From NCBI GenBank assembly GCA_946480815.1, contig CAMLLB010000003.1:62001-126000 (forward strand): DNA of 64,000 bases, given 5' to 3'. Made by a program: the position numbers and the translations under genes. The notes beneath the pieces are model-generated. The model did not search any database. It saw only the letters and a list, made by a program, of their open reading frames with translations, and had not been told where the DNA came from. Below, piece by piece: positions 24,731-34,173 of this stretch. The stretch comes from an uncultured Flavobacteriales bacterium. GTDB taxonomy: Bacteria; Bacteroidota; Bacteroidia; Flavobacteriales; Crocinitomicaceae. Position 1 is the stretch's first letter. Every line of letters begins with the position of its first letter.

Positions 24731-25270
24731 TTAATCTTCATCCTCGTAAGTCACTTCCTTCAATTTGAAATCTTTCCGGATCTCAGGGTGCGAGATCTCT
24801 CCGCCGGAATTTCCTACTTCTTTTGCAAAGTAAGCTGCAATAACCCCAACTATCAATACAATAATTGAAGCAGGCATAGCCATGGATTTTTTCTTGAATT
24901 CCAGGAAAAGTGCGATAAGGGATAAAGCCATAATTCCCCACATGATCGGCATGAGTTCTTCTGCGTGTTCTTCGTGGATATGGATCAATGTTTCAGTTTC
25001 TTCTCCGTTTTCCAATGTTTGCTGAATAGCTTCGGGGCAATCCTGTGAAATAGTACGTTGTTCAACTGCTTCTTCTACAAAATGTTCGGCTCCTTCACCG
25101 GTTGCATCTGAAATTTGTGCTGTAATTCCGGCTATAACAAAGAGTAATAATCCTACACGTCTGGTTACGGAAGATTTTGCAAGGATTCCGATCAGGAGAA
25201 CAATGATCCCGAAAATCAATCCGATAATTGGAAAATGGTTGATAATTAAGTGCGAATGTGCTGCGTTCAT
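24731..25270 (-). CDS. DUF2231-like membrane protein (179 aa)
   Basis: Four hydrophobic helices (residues ~15-32, 37-55, 108-125, 132-150) with a His-rich N-terminus (AAHSHLIINHFPIIG) and conserved ATGEGAEH after helix 2 resemble the DUF2231 family of putative redox or heme-associated membrane proteins. A loop of about 45 residues with HIHEEHAEE separates helices 2 and 3. The C-terminal tail is acidic (VTYEDED). The function is unknown; histidines near the membrane suggest metal or heme binding, which is inference. Confidence 0.65.
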   Translation of the reverse strand: MNAAHSHLIINHFPIIGLIFGIIVLLIGILAKSSVTRRVGLLLFVIAGITAQISDATGEGAEHFVEEAVEQRTISQDCPEAIQQTLENGEETETLIHIHEEHAEELMPIMWGIMALSLIALFLEFKKKSMAMPASIIVLIVGVIAAYFAKEVGNSGGEISHPEIRKDFKLKEVTYEDED

Positions 25271-25347
25271 AATAGTTTAATTTGGGTCGAAAATACAAGA
25301 ATAAAATTAAAATCTGACTTACAATTCCGTTGAAACACATGGATTTT

Positions 25348-26484
25348 TTAATCGTTCAAAATGTGAGCAAGCCTTTCACCTACTAATGAGCCGATTGCAA
25401 CACCCATTCCTCCAAGACGAACTCCAACTGCAGTATTTGGATTGATCTTTTCAATGATCGGACCCTTTTCAGTGCCAACTCCCATTGTTCCGGACCATCG
25501 GTAATCAATGGTGAAACCCGTATCCGGGAGAATGTTTTCCGTTAAAAGGTTTTCCAGTGCGTTCTGGATTAATTCCGTTTGATCTAATTCAAATGTGTTT
25601 TCGGCCTTAAAGTCCAGGTTTCTGCCGCCACCAAACAGAATTCGGTTTCCGACATGCCTGAAATAATAATAACCTTTATCCAAATGGAATGTTCCTTTTG
25701 CCCGGAGGTCTTTGATTTCCGAAGTAACCAAAACCTGCGCTCTTGCGGGTTCTACAGCTAATTGCGGAAGCAGTTTTTTTGCAAAACCGTTAATGGTGAT
25801 CCCTGCTTTTTTCGATCTGATTTCTCCGTAATTCGTTTCGATGACTACTTCGTTCGAATCTGGATAAATCGCCGTCACTTCAATTCCGTTGAGTACGATG
25901 ATGTGGTTTTTTGCAAGCTCCCGTTGGGTTGCCAGGAGTAATTTCCCGGTGTCGATTGCACCTTCCAGCCGGTTGAAATAACCACCTTCAAAGCCTTTGA
26001 ACCCGAATTTTCCGTTTACATTTTTCTCAAATGAATAACAGTCTTTCTTACCACAAATAAATTCGATCTGCTGGTTTAAATAATCCAGTTTCGGATGATA
26101 AACTGCTAAATCTTCTTCGTTTGTGATCAGGTCGTAAGAACCACAGTTTTCGTAGTTTAAATCTTCTTTTGAAAAGCGTTGGAGCAAGCGCTCCAGGCCT
26201 TCATAACGCAATTTTACTGTATTCCAAACGCGTTCTTCCGAAACGTAAGCCAAATCGTCCAGCAGTTCGGTTACACTGCCGAAACATGCAAATCCTGCGT
26301 TCTTTGTACTGGCTCCTAGTGGCAGATAGCTGCGCTCCAAAATCACGATTTTCGCATCCGGATTTTGTCTTCTGAGTTCCAATGCACAGGCCGAACCAAC
26401 GATGCCACTTCCAACTATCAGAAAATCAATATCTTCCAAAAGCGTAACTTTTTCCCAAAAACTGAGTTGTTTAAATTGAATCAT
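25348..26484 (-). CDS. FAD-dependent oxidoreductase, DAO family (378 aa)
   Basis: The Rossmann motif GSGIVGSACALEL starts at about residue 24 and ends at the acidic ILER that binds the ribose, typical of the glycine/D-amino-acid oxidase (DAO) family. Further family features are STKNAGFACFGS, YYYFRHVGNRILFGGGRN and the closing GVRLGGMGVAIGSLVGERLA. There is no covalent-flavin cysteine motif I can identify. The family oxidises amines and amino acids; the substrate here is unknown. The first ~17 residues (MIQFKQLSFWEKVTLLE) are a short extension before the FAD strand. Confidence 0.85.
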   Translation of the reverse strand: MIQFKQLSFWEKVTLLEDIDFLIVGSGIVGSACALELRRQNPDAKIVILERSYLPLGASTKNAGFACFGSVTELLDDLAYVSEERVWNTVKLRYEGLERLLQRFSKEDLNYENCGSYDLITNEEDLAVYHPKLDYLNQQIEFICGKKDCYSFEKNVNGKFGFKGFEGGYFNRLEGAIDTGKLLLATQRELAKNHIIVLNGIEVTAIYPDSNEVVIETNYGEIRSKKAGITINGFAKKLLPQLAVEPARAQVLVTSEIKDLRAKGTFHLDKGYYYFRHVGNRILFGGGRNLDFKAENTFELDQTELIQNALENLLTENILPDTGFTIDYRWSGTMGVGTEKGPIIEKINPNTAVGVRLGGMGVAIGSLVGERLAHILND

Positions 26485-26587
26485 GGCAGCGAAAATGAAC
26501 TTTTTTACCGATATTTGTATGAATAAGTTGAACTAATTTAAACCAAAATTAATTTCGGTTGTACTGCGACTAGAATAAACTAAAAAC

Positions 26588-29500
26588 ATGAGAGTGAAAC
26601 TCCTTATTTTAATTTCCTTTTTCTTTCTGACCAACCTGGTTTTTGGACAGGCTAAAGTACCGTTTGAAGTTCGTACCTTAAACAAGGCTACCGGTAAAAA
26701 GGAAGCCGGTGTTGTTGTTAAAGTGCTTGAAGGAAGTACGGCAACTCAAACATTTACAAGTGATGCATCGGGATCTGTTGTTGTGCAGCTCGACCCCAAG
26801 AAAAAATATAAGATCGAAGTTTCCAAAGGAGGAAAAGTTACACGTTATTTCAATGTGGACCTGAAAAATGTGGACCCGGAATTAACCCAGGGCACGAAAC
26901 TTCCGTCCGGGAGTATTAACATGTCTTTGTTTGATCAGGTACCGGGAGTTGATTATTCTTATGTAACCGGTAACCCTGCTACAGAATTCTATTATGATCC
27001 TACTGTTTCTTCCGATGAAATCGTTTTTGATGAAGTACTTGCCAATAAAATGATTGCGAAAGTTGATAAGATCTTAAAAGATGCAGAGGGTGCTCAAAAA
27101 CAAGGAGAAGCGAACTACAATTCCATTATCAAGCAGGCAGATGCATTATTCGCAGCTAAGAAGTATGAAGAAGCGCTAACGCAATATGAGGCTGCAGTTA
27201 AGATTAAAGGGAAAGAAACCGAAAAGCATCCGAACGACCGATTGATCGAAATTGACGGAATCCTGAAAGCCGCAAAATCTGCCAACCTTGCAAATGCCCA
27301 GCTGGATAGTGAATACAAAGCATTGATCACTGCTGCTGATGGATTGAGGGATCAAAAGAAATATGAAGAAGCGATCAAGCGTTATCAGGAAGCTTTGGCT
27401 AAAAAGCAGGAGCAGTACCCGAAAGACGAGATCGAAAAATGTGAATTAGCAATTGAAACTGCCAAGAAAGACGAAGAGAATAAAGCAAAATACGATGCTG
27501 CAATGAAAGCTGGAGATGGATTCTATGCCCAAAAAAGCTGGATGGCGGCTCGTGACAAGTATAAGGAGGCTTTGAAGATCAAACCCGGGGATGCTGCTGC
27601 GACATCAAAGTTGGCTGATTTGGAAGGAAAGTTGAATGCTCAAAAATCAGAACAGGAGAAGAAACAAAAATACAACGATGCAGTTGCTGCAGGTGATGCA
27701 TTGATGGGCGAAGAGAAATGGAGCGAAGCTGTTGCCAAATACAACGAAGCCCTGACATTTGAACCATCGTCAGCTTATGCAAAAGGTAAAATTGACGAAG
27801 CAAAAGTAAAATTGGATGAGATTGCAAAAGCAAACGCTTTGAAAGAACAGATCACCAAATTGCTTGCCGAAGGGAATACCGCATTGACAGCAAAACAATA
27901 CCCGGGAGCGAAAGCGAAGTTCGAACAGGTATTGACACTCGACAAAGAAAATGCAGAGGCAACTGCGAAAATTGCAGAAATCAACAAGCAGCTGGAATTT
28001 GAAAAAGCAAATGCCGAGAAAATTGCGAAAGCAAAACAATTGGTGACAGAAGGTGATGCCTTGGATAAAGCAACAAAATATGCAGATGCAAAAGCGAAAT
28101 ACCAGGCAGCTCTTGAGTTAATTCCGGATGCTGCGGTCCAAGCTAAGATTGATGCAGTTGATGCAAAAATCCTTGCAGAAGGGAAGAAGGCAGAACAAAA
28201 GGCAAAATTCGATCAAGCTATTTTGGATGGTGATGCAGCATTGGCAGCGTCTAATTTTGAAGTTGCCAAAAAGAAATACGAAGAAGCACAATTGCTGGAT
28301 GCTACATCGCAGGTTCCAAAGCAAAAATTGATTGAACTTGGTAAAAAAGAAGCGTTGGCAAATGCTGAAAAGGATAAGAACCAAAAATACCAGGAAGCAT
28401 TTAATGCAGGAACAGCGGCATTGGGATCAAAAGATTATACTGCTGCGAAGGAAAAGTTCCTTTTAGCTACAACGATCGATAATACGAAAAAAGAGGCGAA
28501 AGATAAATTAGCGGAAGTTGAAAAGATCTTAGCTGATAATGCACAGGCAGCTGCTCAGAAGGAAAAGTACGCAGCAACTTTAAAAGCGGGGAACGACTTG
28601 CTTGATCAAAATAAATTAGCGGAAGCAAAAAAGAAATTTGAAGAAGCTTCTGTCCTGGACCCATCTCAATCGGAGCCGAAGGAAAAGATCAAAGAAGTAG
28701 AGGCGCTAATTGCTAAAGCGGATAAAGAAAAACAGATCACGCAATTACTGGCTGATGGTGCGGTAGCATTATCCAAAAAGGATTTGAACGGAGCAAAAGG
28801 AAAGTACCAGCAAGTACTTACTATGGATCCTGCAAATAGCACGGCATCTGAAAAAATGACTGAGATCCTGAAGTTGGAAAACGATCAGGCCAGTGAAGCA
28901 CAAAAACAGGCTGCTTTTGATAAATTGAAGGGGGAAGGAATGGCATTCCAAAACCAAAATCTATATGCAGAAGCGAAGCAAAAGTATATACAGGCAAAAG
29001 CAATCAAACCGGATGAAGAGATAGAAAAGGCAATTGCCTGGTGTGATAAGAAAATTGCAGAAGAATTAAAAGATGCTGAGCTTAACAAGAAATACAATGC
29101 TGTTTTAGCAGAAGCAAAAGAGTTGGAAGCAGCTAAGAAATACGATGAAGCAATTGTTAAATACGGAGAAGCTTTGGCTGTAAAGAGCAACGAGCAGGAA
29201 CCTAAAAACCGTATTGAAGCAATTAAAGCCTTGAAAGCCCAGAATGCAGAACAGCAGAAAGTGGAAGAAGAATACCTGGCTGCTATTAAGAAAGGCGACG
29301 ATTTGGTACTTGCCAAAAAATACCCGGAAGCAATTCAATCATATAATAAGGCACTGGTGTTAAAACCATATGAAAAACTTCCGGTTGAAAAGGCGGACGC
29401 TGCAAAGAAATTAGCTGAGCAGGAAACCAGTGATGGCGATCAGGCTTATCAGAAGATCATTGACGTTGGTAACAAAGCTTTCGATGAAAAGAACTACAAC

Positions 29501-31972
29501 AAAGCAAAAGAGATGTTTAATCGTGCAGTGAACTTCAGACCTGCAGACGCTTATCCGAAACAAAAATTAGAGCAAATTGCAAATCTTGAAAAAGAAGAGA
29601 AATTAGCTCAGGACCAGCAAAACCAATTTGCTAAAAAAATGGCTGAAGCAGAAGCTTTAGCAAAAGCAAACAAACTGGAAGAAGCAATTACTGCATACAA
29701 AGCAGCGAAAACGATCAAACCGGATGATCTGACTCCGGATCAGAAAATTGCAGAGCTTCAGAATTTGCTGGCAAACAAAGTGGATCCTGCTGTGGAAGAG
29801 CAAAAATTGTACGAGGCAGCAATGTCGAGAGGAAACAATGCTGCATTCAGTAAAGATTATAACGGTGCAATTTCCCAGTATGAAGAAGCATTAAGACACA
29901 AGGCAAAAGATCAGACTGCCGTAAATAAAATTGCAGAAATGCGCCAGATCCTGGACGATCTTGCAAAAGAAAACGCAGCAAACAAAGAGCTTCAGGGCTT
30001 GGTTGCAGCAGCTGATAAAGAGTTTAATGATAGCAAGTGGTCTGCAGCAAAATCCGCTTACGATAATATCCTTACAAAATTCCCTTCGAACGCATATGCA
30101 TACGAACAATCGAAGAAATGTGAGCTTAAATTGAGAGAAGAAGCGGATGCTGATAAGGAACGTGTTTACCGAAACATTATTAAAGGGGCGGATGACAAGT
30201 TTAACGATAAGAACTATGCAAAGGCAAAAGAATTGTATGAGCGGGCGGTTACGCAAAGGCCATCTGATCCATATCCTCAACAACGATTAAGAGAGATTAA
30301 GAATCTGACTAGTCAGCCTGTGGCAAGCAAAACAACACCTGAGCCAAAAACAAATACGATTGAGTTAAAGAGTCTTGGTGAAGAGACGGATAATTCATTA
30401 ATCGAAGGAGCTGCCAGGCTGCAGAAATCGTCGGAAACACGGAAGAGCAGAAAAACCAGTAAGATGGTTGAGAAACTTCGCGGTACGACTGATAAAAGCG
30501 ATGAGTTAAGTGCCAAACAAAATAACCGGGCTTTGTCTACTGACAGTATTTTCGGGGAGATCAGAATTGATAACAGTATCCGAAACGAAGCGGCGAATGC
30601 AAAAGTTCAGAACAATGTAGATGCAATGGATCAGAAAGCGGATCAATTGACTAAGAGTAAAGAAGAGTACAGTACGATCAACCAGTTGAATATTGTTAAT
30701 CAAAAAGAACAATTGGAGGCGGCAACGCAGGCTGTCATTGTTTCAAACAGTGCATTGGAAGGTGCTGCAATCGATAATAATGAGGTTATTAAAAAGGCAA
30801 ATACAAACTTAAGTAATACCGGAGTTGAGATGAATAATGAAACGTATGCTGATATTACAAAGAATGACGCAACGTTTACCGAGATTCGAATTAACCAGGA
30901 GAAGAATGCAATCGATGACTTTGAGCAGCGTTTAGCAGAAGAAAAGAAAGTGAAGGACGCTACTGTTAAACAAGCGGACCTGATGCTTAAAAATTCGAAT
31001 CAGGCAGCGGAAAGAACAGTAGAAACAAAAGAAGTTTTAAAAGAGGTAGAAAATAATATTAGTGTTAAAACCACAGCAGACAAAGAGCTTTCCCTTAACA
31101 ACGAAGAAAAGATGAAGGAGATCGGAAAAGTTCAGGCAGATCAGAAACTCAACAGGGATAAGGCACACGTTGAAAATACGCAGCGTTTTGCGGATAAAGC
31201 CAGTGAAACTTCAAAAGTGGTTGCTGAAGCAGAAGCTAGCAGAGTGGAAGCACATAGAGGTAATATCGAGATTGTTGAAAATAAGCGGGATAAAAAAACG
31301 GAAATCGACCGGGCTGATTACAACAAGACTTATTTAAAGAATATTGAAAATAAGAAAATCCTGGATGAAAAGATGATGGAAGTTGGGAAGAGAGAAGAGC
31401 TTCCTTCTATCGCCGCAGCAGAGAATAAAAAGAACTTTATTGAAATTCAGAACGCAAATAACCAATCGCAATCCGAGCAGCAAAAAATGAACGACAATAA
31501 AATTGTGGAGAATAAAAGCAAGATTACAACTGTTCAAAAACAGGTTCAGGATGAGGGCGGTCAGAATGACCATTCAACTGAGAATGATGCATCGATCAAG
31601 AATTTAGTTAAGGAAATGGGGGCTACAAGCAAGCTTATGTCAGAAAAAAGCGATGAAAGAACTATATCGACTAAGAAAACGATTGATGAAATTGAATCAA
31701 AACAACCTGAAAAAACGACTATCGGAGCTTATGATGTCGATTTGACAAAGTATAAAGAAGGCGTTAACCAGGAACAATTTGATCAGTTAGGTCCAGATGG
31801 TTTGGTTTCTGCTATCGTAACAAGACGTGTAGTGGTAACAGATGGAAAAGCAAATATCTATCTGAGAACACAAACAATGAGTATTGTGACTTATTCGAAA
31901 AATGGGCAACCGTGTACAGAATTGGTTTGGCAACGTGAGACACAGGATGCGAAGCTGAAACGGAATTATTAA
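26588..31972 (+). CDS. Giant exported protein with 18 TPR-like repeats of ~59 residues (1794 aa)
   Basis: A signal peptide (MRVKLLILISFFFLTNLVFGQ) leads into a small beta domain (about residues 24-110, like a carboxypeptidase-regulatory fold). From Tyr177 to about residue 1243 there are 18 repeats averaging 59 residues. Each begins with an aromatic residue and a helix (YDAAMKAGDGFYAQKSW), then AA/EAxxKYxEAL, then a charged linker helix. Each unit is thus one TPR-like hairpin plus a linker. Residues ~1250-1700 are low-complexity coiled coil rich in K, E, N and Q. The last ~85 residues form a compact domain (KYKEGVNQEQFDQLG, RRVVVTDGKANIYLRTQ, TYSKNGQPCTELVW) of a type seen at the end of other Bacteroidota exported proteins; it is not a T9SS type A tail. 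A long periplasmic or surface scaffold is the best guess. Confidence 0.85.
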   Translation: MRVKLLILISFFFLTNLVFGQAKVPFEVRTLNKATGKKEAGVVVKVLEGSTATQTFTSDASGSVVVQLDPKKKYKIEVSKGGKVTRYFNVDLKNVDPELTQGTKLPSGSINMSLFDQVPGVDYSYVTGNPATEFYYDPTVSSDEIVFDEVLANKMIAKVDKILKDAEGAQKQGEANYNSIIKQADALFAAKKYEEALTQYEAAVKIKGKETEKHPNDRLIEIDGILKAAKSANLANAQLDSEYKALITAADGLRDQKKYEEAIKRYQEALAKKQEQYPKDEIEKCELAIETAKKDEENKAKYDAAMKAGDGFYAQKSWMAARDKYKEALKIKPGDAAATSKLADLEGKLNAQKSEQEKKQKYNDAVAAGDALMGEEKWSEAVAKYNEALTFEPSSAYAKGKIDEAKVKLDEIAKANALKEQITKLLAEGNTALTAKQYPGAKAKFEQVLTLDKENAEATAKIAEINKQLEFEKANAEKIAKAKQLVTEGDALDKATKYADAKAKYQAALELIPDAAVQAKIDAVDAKILAEGKKAEQKAKFDQAILDGDAALAASNFEVAKKKYEEAQLLDATSQVPKQKLIELGKKEALANAEKDKNQKYQEAFNAGTAALGSKDYTAAKEKFLLATTIDNTKKEAKDKLAEVEKILADNAQAAAQKEKYAATLKAGNDLLDQNKLAEAKKKFEEASVLDPSQSEPKEKIKEVEALIAKADKEKQITQLLADGAVALSKKDLNGAKGKYQQVLTMDPANSTASEKMTEILKLENDQASEAQKQAAFDKLKGEGMAFQNQNLYAEAKQKYIQAKAIKPDEEIEKAIAWCDKKIAEELKDAELNKKYNAVLAEAKELEAAKKYDEAIVKYGEALAVKSNEQEPKNRIEAIKALKAQNAEQQKVEEEYLAAIKKGDDLVLAKKYPEAIQSYNKALVLKPYEKLPVEKADAAKKLAEQETSDGDQAYQKIIDVGNKAFDEKNYNKAKEMFNRAVNFRPADAYPKQKLEQIANLEKEEKLAQDQQNQFAKKMAEAEALAKANKLEEAITAYKAAKTIKPDDLTPDQKIAELQNLLANKVDPAVEEQKLYEAAMSRGNNAAFSKDYNGAISQYEEALRHKAKDQTAVNKIAEMRQILDDLAKENAANKELQGLVAAADKEFNDSKWSAAKSAYDNILTKFPSNAYAYEQSKKCELKLREEADADKERVYRNIIKGADDKFNDKNYAKAKELYERAVTQRPSDPYPQQRLREIKNLTSQPVASKTTPEPKTNTIELKSLGEETDNSLIEGAARLQKSSETRKSRKTSKMVEKLRGTTDKSDELSAKQNNRALSTDSIFGEIRIDNSIRNEAANAKVQNNVDAMDQKADQLTKSKEEYSTINQLNIVNQKEQLEAATQAVIVSNSALEGAAIDNNEVIKKANTNLSNTGVEMNNETYADITKNDATFTEIRINQEKNAIDDFEQRLAEEKKVKDATVKQADLMLKNSNQAAERTVETKEVLKEVENNISVKTTADKELSLNNEEKMKEIGKVQADQKLNRDKAHVENTQRFADKASETSKVVAEAEASRVEAHRGNIEIVENKRDKKTEIDRADYNKTYLKNIENKKILDEKMMEVGKREELPSIAAAENKKNFIEIQNANNQSQSEQQKMNDNKIVENKSKITTVQKQVQDEGGQNDHSTENDASIKNLVKEMGATSKLMSEKSDERTISTKKTIDEIESKQPEKTTIGAYDVDLTKYKEGVNQEQFDQLGPDGLVSAIVTRRVVVTDGKANIYLRTQTMSIVTYSKNGQPCTELVWQRETQDAKLKRNY

Positions 31973-31989
31973 GAACATATATAATTATG

Positions 31990-32027
31990 AACACGTAGGG
32001 GCGGAAAATTTTCCGCCCCTACGTGTT
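31990..32027 (+). terminator. 38-bp perfect palindrome, terminator-like
   Basis: AACACGTAGGGGCGGAAAA (31990-32008) is the exact complement of TTTTCCGCCCCTACGTGTT (32009-32027), followed by TTTT. It follows the giant repeat gene by 18 bases and is a sister of the palindrome at 33469-33506. Confidence 0.85.
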
Positions 32028-32077
32028 TTTTGTTGGTTCCATTCCACTAATTTCGATTCAAATCAAATACTTGTTTT

Positions 32078-33433
32078 ATGAATGTTCATTTTATTGCGAT
32101 CGGAGGAAGCGCAATGCATAATTTAGCAATTGCTTTATCCCGGAAAGGAGCAAAGGTAACCGGTTCCGATGATGAAATATTTGAACCTTCAAGGACCCGA
32201 TTGGAAAAGCAGGGAATCTTACCGGATTCAATCGGTTGGTTTCCTGAAAAAATCACTACGGACCTGGATGCCGTTATTTTGGGGATGCACGCAAGGGAAG
32301 ATAATCCGGAGCTTTTAAAAGCAAAGGAATTGAATATTCCAATCTATTCTTACCCTGAATACCTTTATGAACAAAGTAAAAACAAATACCGTATCGTGAT
32401 TGGCGGAAGCCATGGAAAAACTACCATTACTTCGATGCTGCTTCACGTAGTGAATGAATTGGGACTGAATGTGGATTACATGGTTGGTGCACAATTGGAA
32501 GGTTATGATTGTATGGTAAAACTTTCGGAAGAAGCTGAATTCATGATCCTGGAAGGAGATGAGTATTTGAGTTCACCGATTGACCGGCGTCCGAAATTCC
32601 ATTTGTATAAACCAAATACGGCATTAATCAGCGGGATTGCCTGGGATCATATCAATGTGTTTCCTACCTGGGAGAATTATATTGATCAATTCAGGAAATT
32701 CTGCGAGGTAATCGAACCGGGAGGAAAACTGATTTATAACGTAGAAGATCCGACCTTAAAAAGCCTGGGAGAAGAGTTTAAAGGGAAATTGGAAACAAAG
32801 CCTTATCAAACACCTGAATACCGGGTTACAGATACCGGAACGGTTATGACACATGAAGGAAAAGAATATGAATTACAGATCTTTGGAGCTCATAACCTTC
32901 AAAATCTGGTTGGAGCAATGCGTTTAGCTGAATCGATGCGTATTTCCAATCACGATTTCCTGCATGCGATCAGAACATTTAAAGGAGCAGGGAAGAGATT
33001 GCAAAAAGTAGTGGAACACGATTCATTTACCATGTTCAAGGATTTTGCACATTCACCCTCCAAATTGAAAGCGACAACATCTGCGGTAAAAGAACAATAT
33101 CCTGCCCGGAACGTCGTTGCCTGTATGGAACTGCATACCTTTTCTTCATTAAGGAAAGAATTTTTACCGTTATACGACGGAGCAATGGATGCTGCGGATG
33201 AAGCATTGGTTTATTTCAGTCCTGCTGTTGTTGCACACAAGAAACTGGAAGCTTTGACTGTTGAACAGGTTCAGGCTGCTTTTGGAGGAAAAGTGAAAGT
33301 GGTCAATAATACACAGGAGGTCCTGGACTTCATACGAGCAAAGAATTGGAACAATTCGGTTCTATTGATGATGTCTTCCGGGAATTTTGATGGAATTGAT
33401 TACGAAAAGTTGGGTGAGGAGTTGATGAAATAA
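32078..33433 (+). CDS. mpl: Mur ligase family protein, Mpl/MurC type (451 aa)
   Basis: A three-domain Mur ligase: N-terminal Rossmann part (HFIAIGGSAMHNLAIAL), central ATPase with P-loop GGSHGKTTITSM (about residues 108-119) and EGDEYLSSPIDRRPKF, and a C-terminal binding domain. Details such as VDYMVGAQLEGYDCMV and GDEYLSS favour Mpl (recycled L-Ala-gamma-D-Glu-meso-DAP ligated to UDP-MurNAc) over MurC; the length (451) also agrees. It would act in peptidoglycan recycling in the cytoplasm. A MurC-type assignment is the alternative. It is flanked by two palindromic terminators and so is probably monocistronic. Confidence 0.8.
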   Translation: MNVHFIAIGGSAMHNLAIALSRKGAKVTGSDDEIFEPSRTRLEKQGILPDSIGWFPEKITTDLDAVILGMHAREDNPELLKAKELNIPIYSYPEYLYEQSKNKYRIVIGGSHGKTTITSMLLHVVNELGLNVDYMVGAQLEGYDCMVKLSEEAEFMILEGDEYLSSPIDRRPKFHLYKPNTALISGIAWDHINVFPTWENYIDQFRKFCEVIEPGGKLIYNVEDPTLKSLGEEFKGKLETKPYQTPEYRVTDTGTVMTHEGKEYELQIFGAHNLQNLVGAMRLAESMRISNHDFLHAIRTFKGAGKRLQKVVEHDSFTMFKDFAHSPSKLKATTSAVKEQYPARNVVACMELHTFSSLRKEFLPLYDGAMDAADEALVYFSPAVVAHKKLEALTVEQVQAAFGGKVKVVNNTQEVLDFIRAKNWNNSVLLMMSSGNFDGIDYEKLGEELMK

Positions 33434-33468
33434 ATAAGCAATACTTTTTTTATCTATCAATTGAATTG

Positions 33469-33506
33469 AAACAGTAGAGGCGGAAAATTTTCCGCCTCTA
33501 CTGTTT
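33469..33506. terminator. 38-bp perfect palindrome between convergent genes
   Basis: AAACAGTAGAGGCGGAAAA (33469-33487) is the exact complement of TTTTCCGCCTCTACTGTTT (33488-33506), followed by TT. It sits between mpl (+) and the DUF4199 gene (-). It differs from the 31990 palindrome by symmetric substitutions in both arms. Confidence 0.85.
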
Positions 33507-33553
33507 TTCCGCATATTAAGCGGATTATTTATGAATTGCAAAAGAAAAAGCTG

Positions 33554-34123
33554 CTATTTGGGTTGTTTGAACAGAACGCGGCGGTAAATAACTGTCAGCA
33601 CCAATGCATTGATTACGGAAAGCATCAACATGCCCAATAAAGAAATAGTCATAACCGTACTTGCCTGATACCAGGGGCGAATACTTTCTGCAGATTTTTC
33701 CAGGATTTCTTCTTTTGAATACGCTTCGAATTCCGGTCTTTCCGCTTTGAATTTTTTCAATTCCTCCGGATTATCAACCATTTTCTCCATGGATTCCTGA
33801 ATCACCGCAATTTGGTTCTCATTGTAAGACGGATCAATTTTAGCATAGTATAAATAGATCAATCCTCCAACAACCAGGGTGTAAATCATACCGATCCCGA
33901 GAATGGATTTGATATCTCCCAATGCCGTACTTTCGCTTCTGTTTTCTTTTCTTTTTTCAACAATACTTCCGATAGACATTGCAAGAAGTAAGCAAAGGAT
34001 ATTCCACATTACCTGGATAGGGTACTTTTCGGGAGTCTGAAGTACCTGAAAATAAAAGAAGCAGTATTTCCCTAAAAACCAAATACCTGCAAACAGTAAT
34101 GCAATTTTTGTTGATGTACGCAT
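33554..34123 (-). CDS. DUF4199 membrane protein (189 aa)
   Basis: The pattern fits DUF4199: helices near residues 5-25, 38-53, 74-92 and 155-180, with a long polar loop between the third and fourth that contains YNENQIAVIQESMEKM and EELKKFKAERPEFEAYSKEEILEKSA. DUF4199 proteins are restricted mainly to Bacteroidota and have no assigned role. The gene begins 16 bases past the rho terminator hairpin. Confidence 0.75.
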   Translation of the reverse strand: MRTSTKIALLFAGIWFLGKYCFFYFQVLQTPEKYPIQVMWNILCLLLAMSIGSIVEKRKENRSESTALGDIKSILGIGMIYTLVVGGLIYLYYAKIDPSYNENQIAVIQESMEKMVDNPEELKKFKAERPEFEAYSKEEILEKSAESIRPWYQASTVMTISLLGMLMLSVINALVLTVIYRRVLFKQPK

Positions 34124-34139
34124 GGGTGATGAAAGAAAA

Positions 34140-34168
34140 AAATCCTCTCGGCAAAGCTGAGAGGATTT
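34140..34168 (-). terminator. Rho-gene terminator hairpin
   Basis: AAATCCTCTC (34140-34149) pairs with GAGAGGATTT (34159-34168), with partial GGC/GCT pairing inside. On the minus strand it is followed by a T-run (complement of 34134-34140). It lies 6 bases after the rho stop. Confidence 0.85.
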
Positions 34169-34173
34169 GAAAT

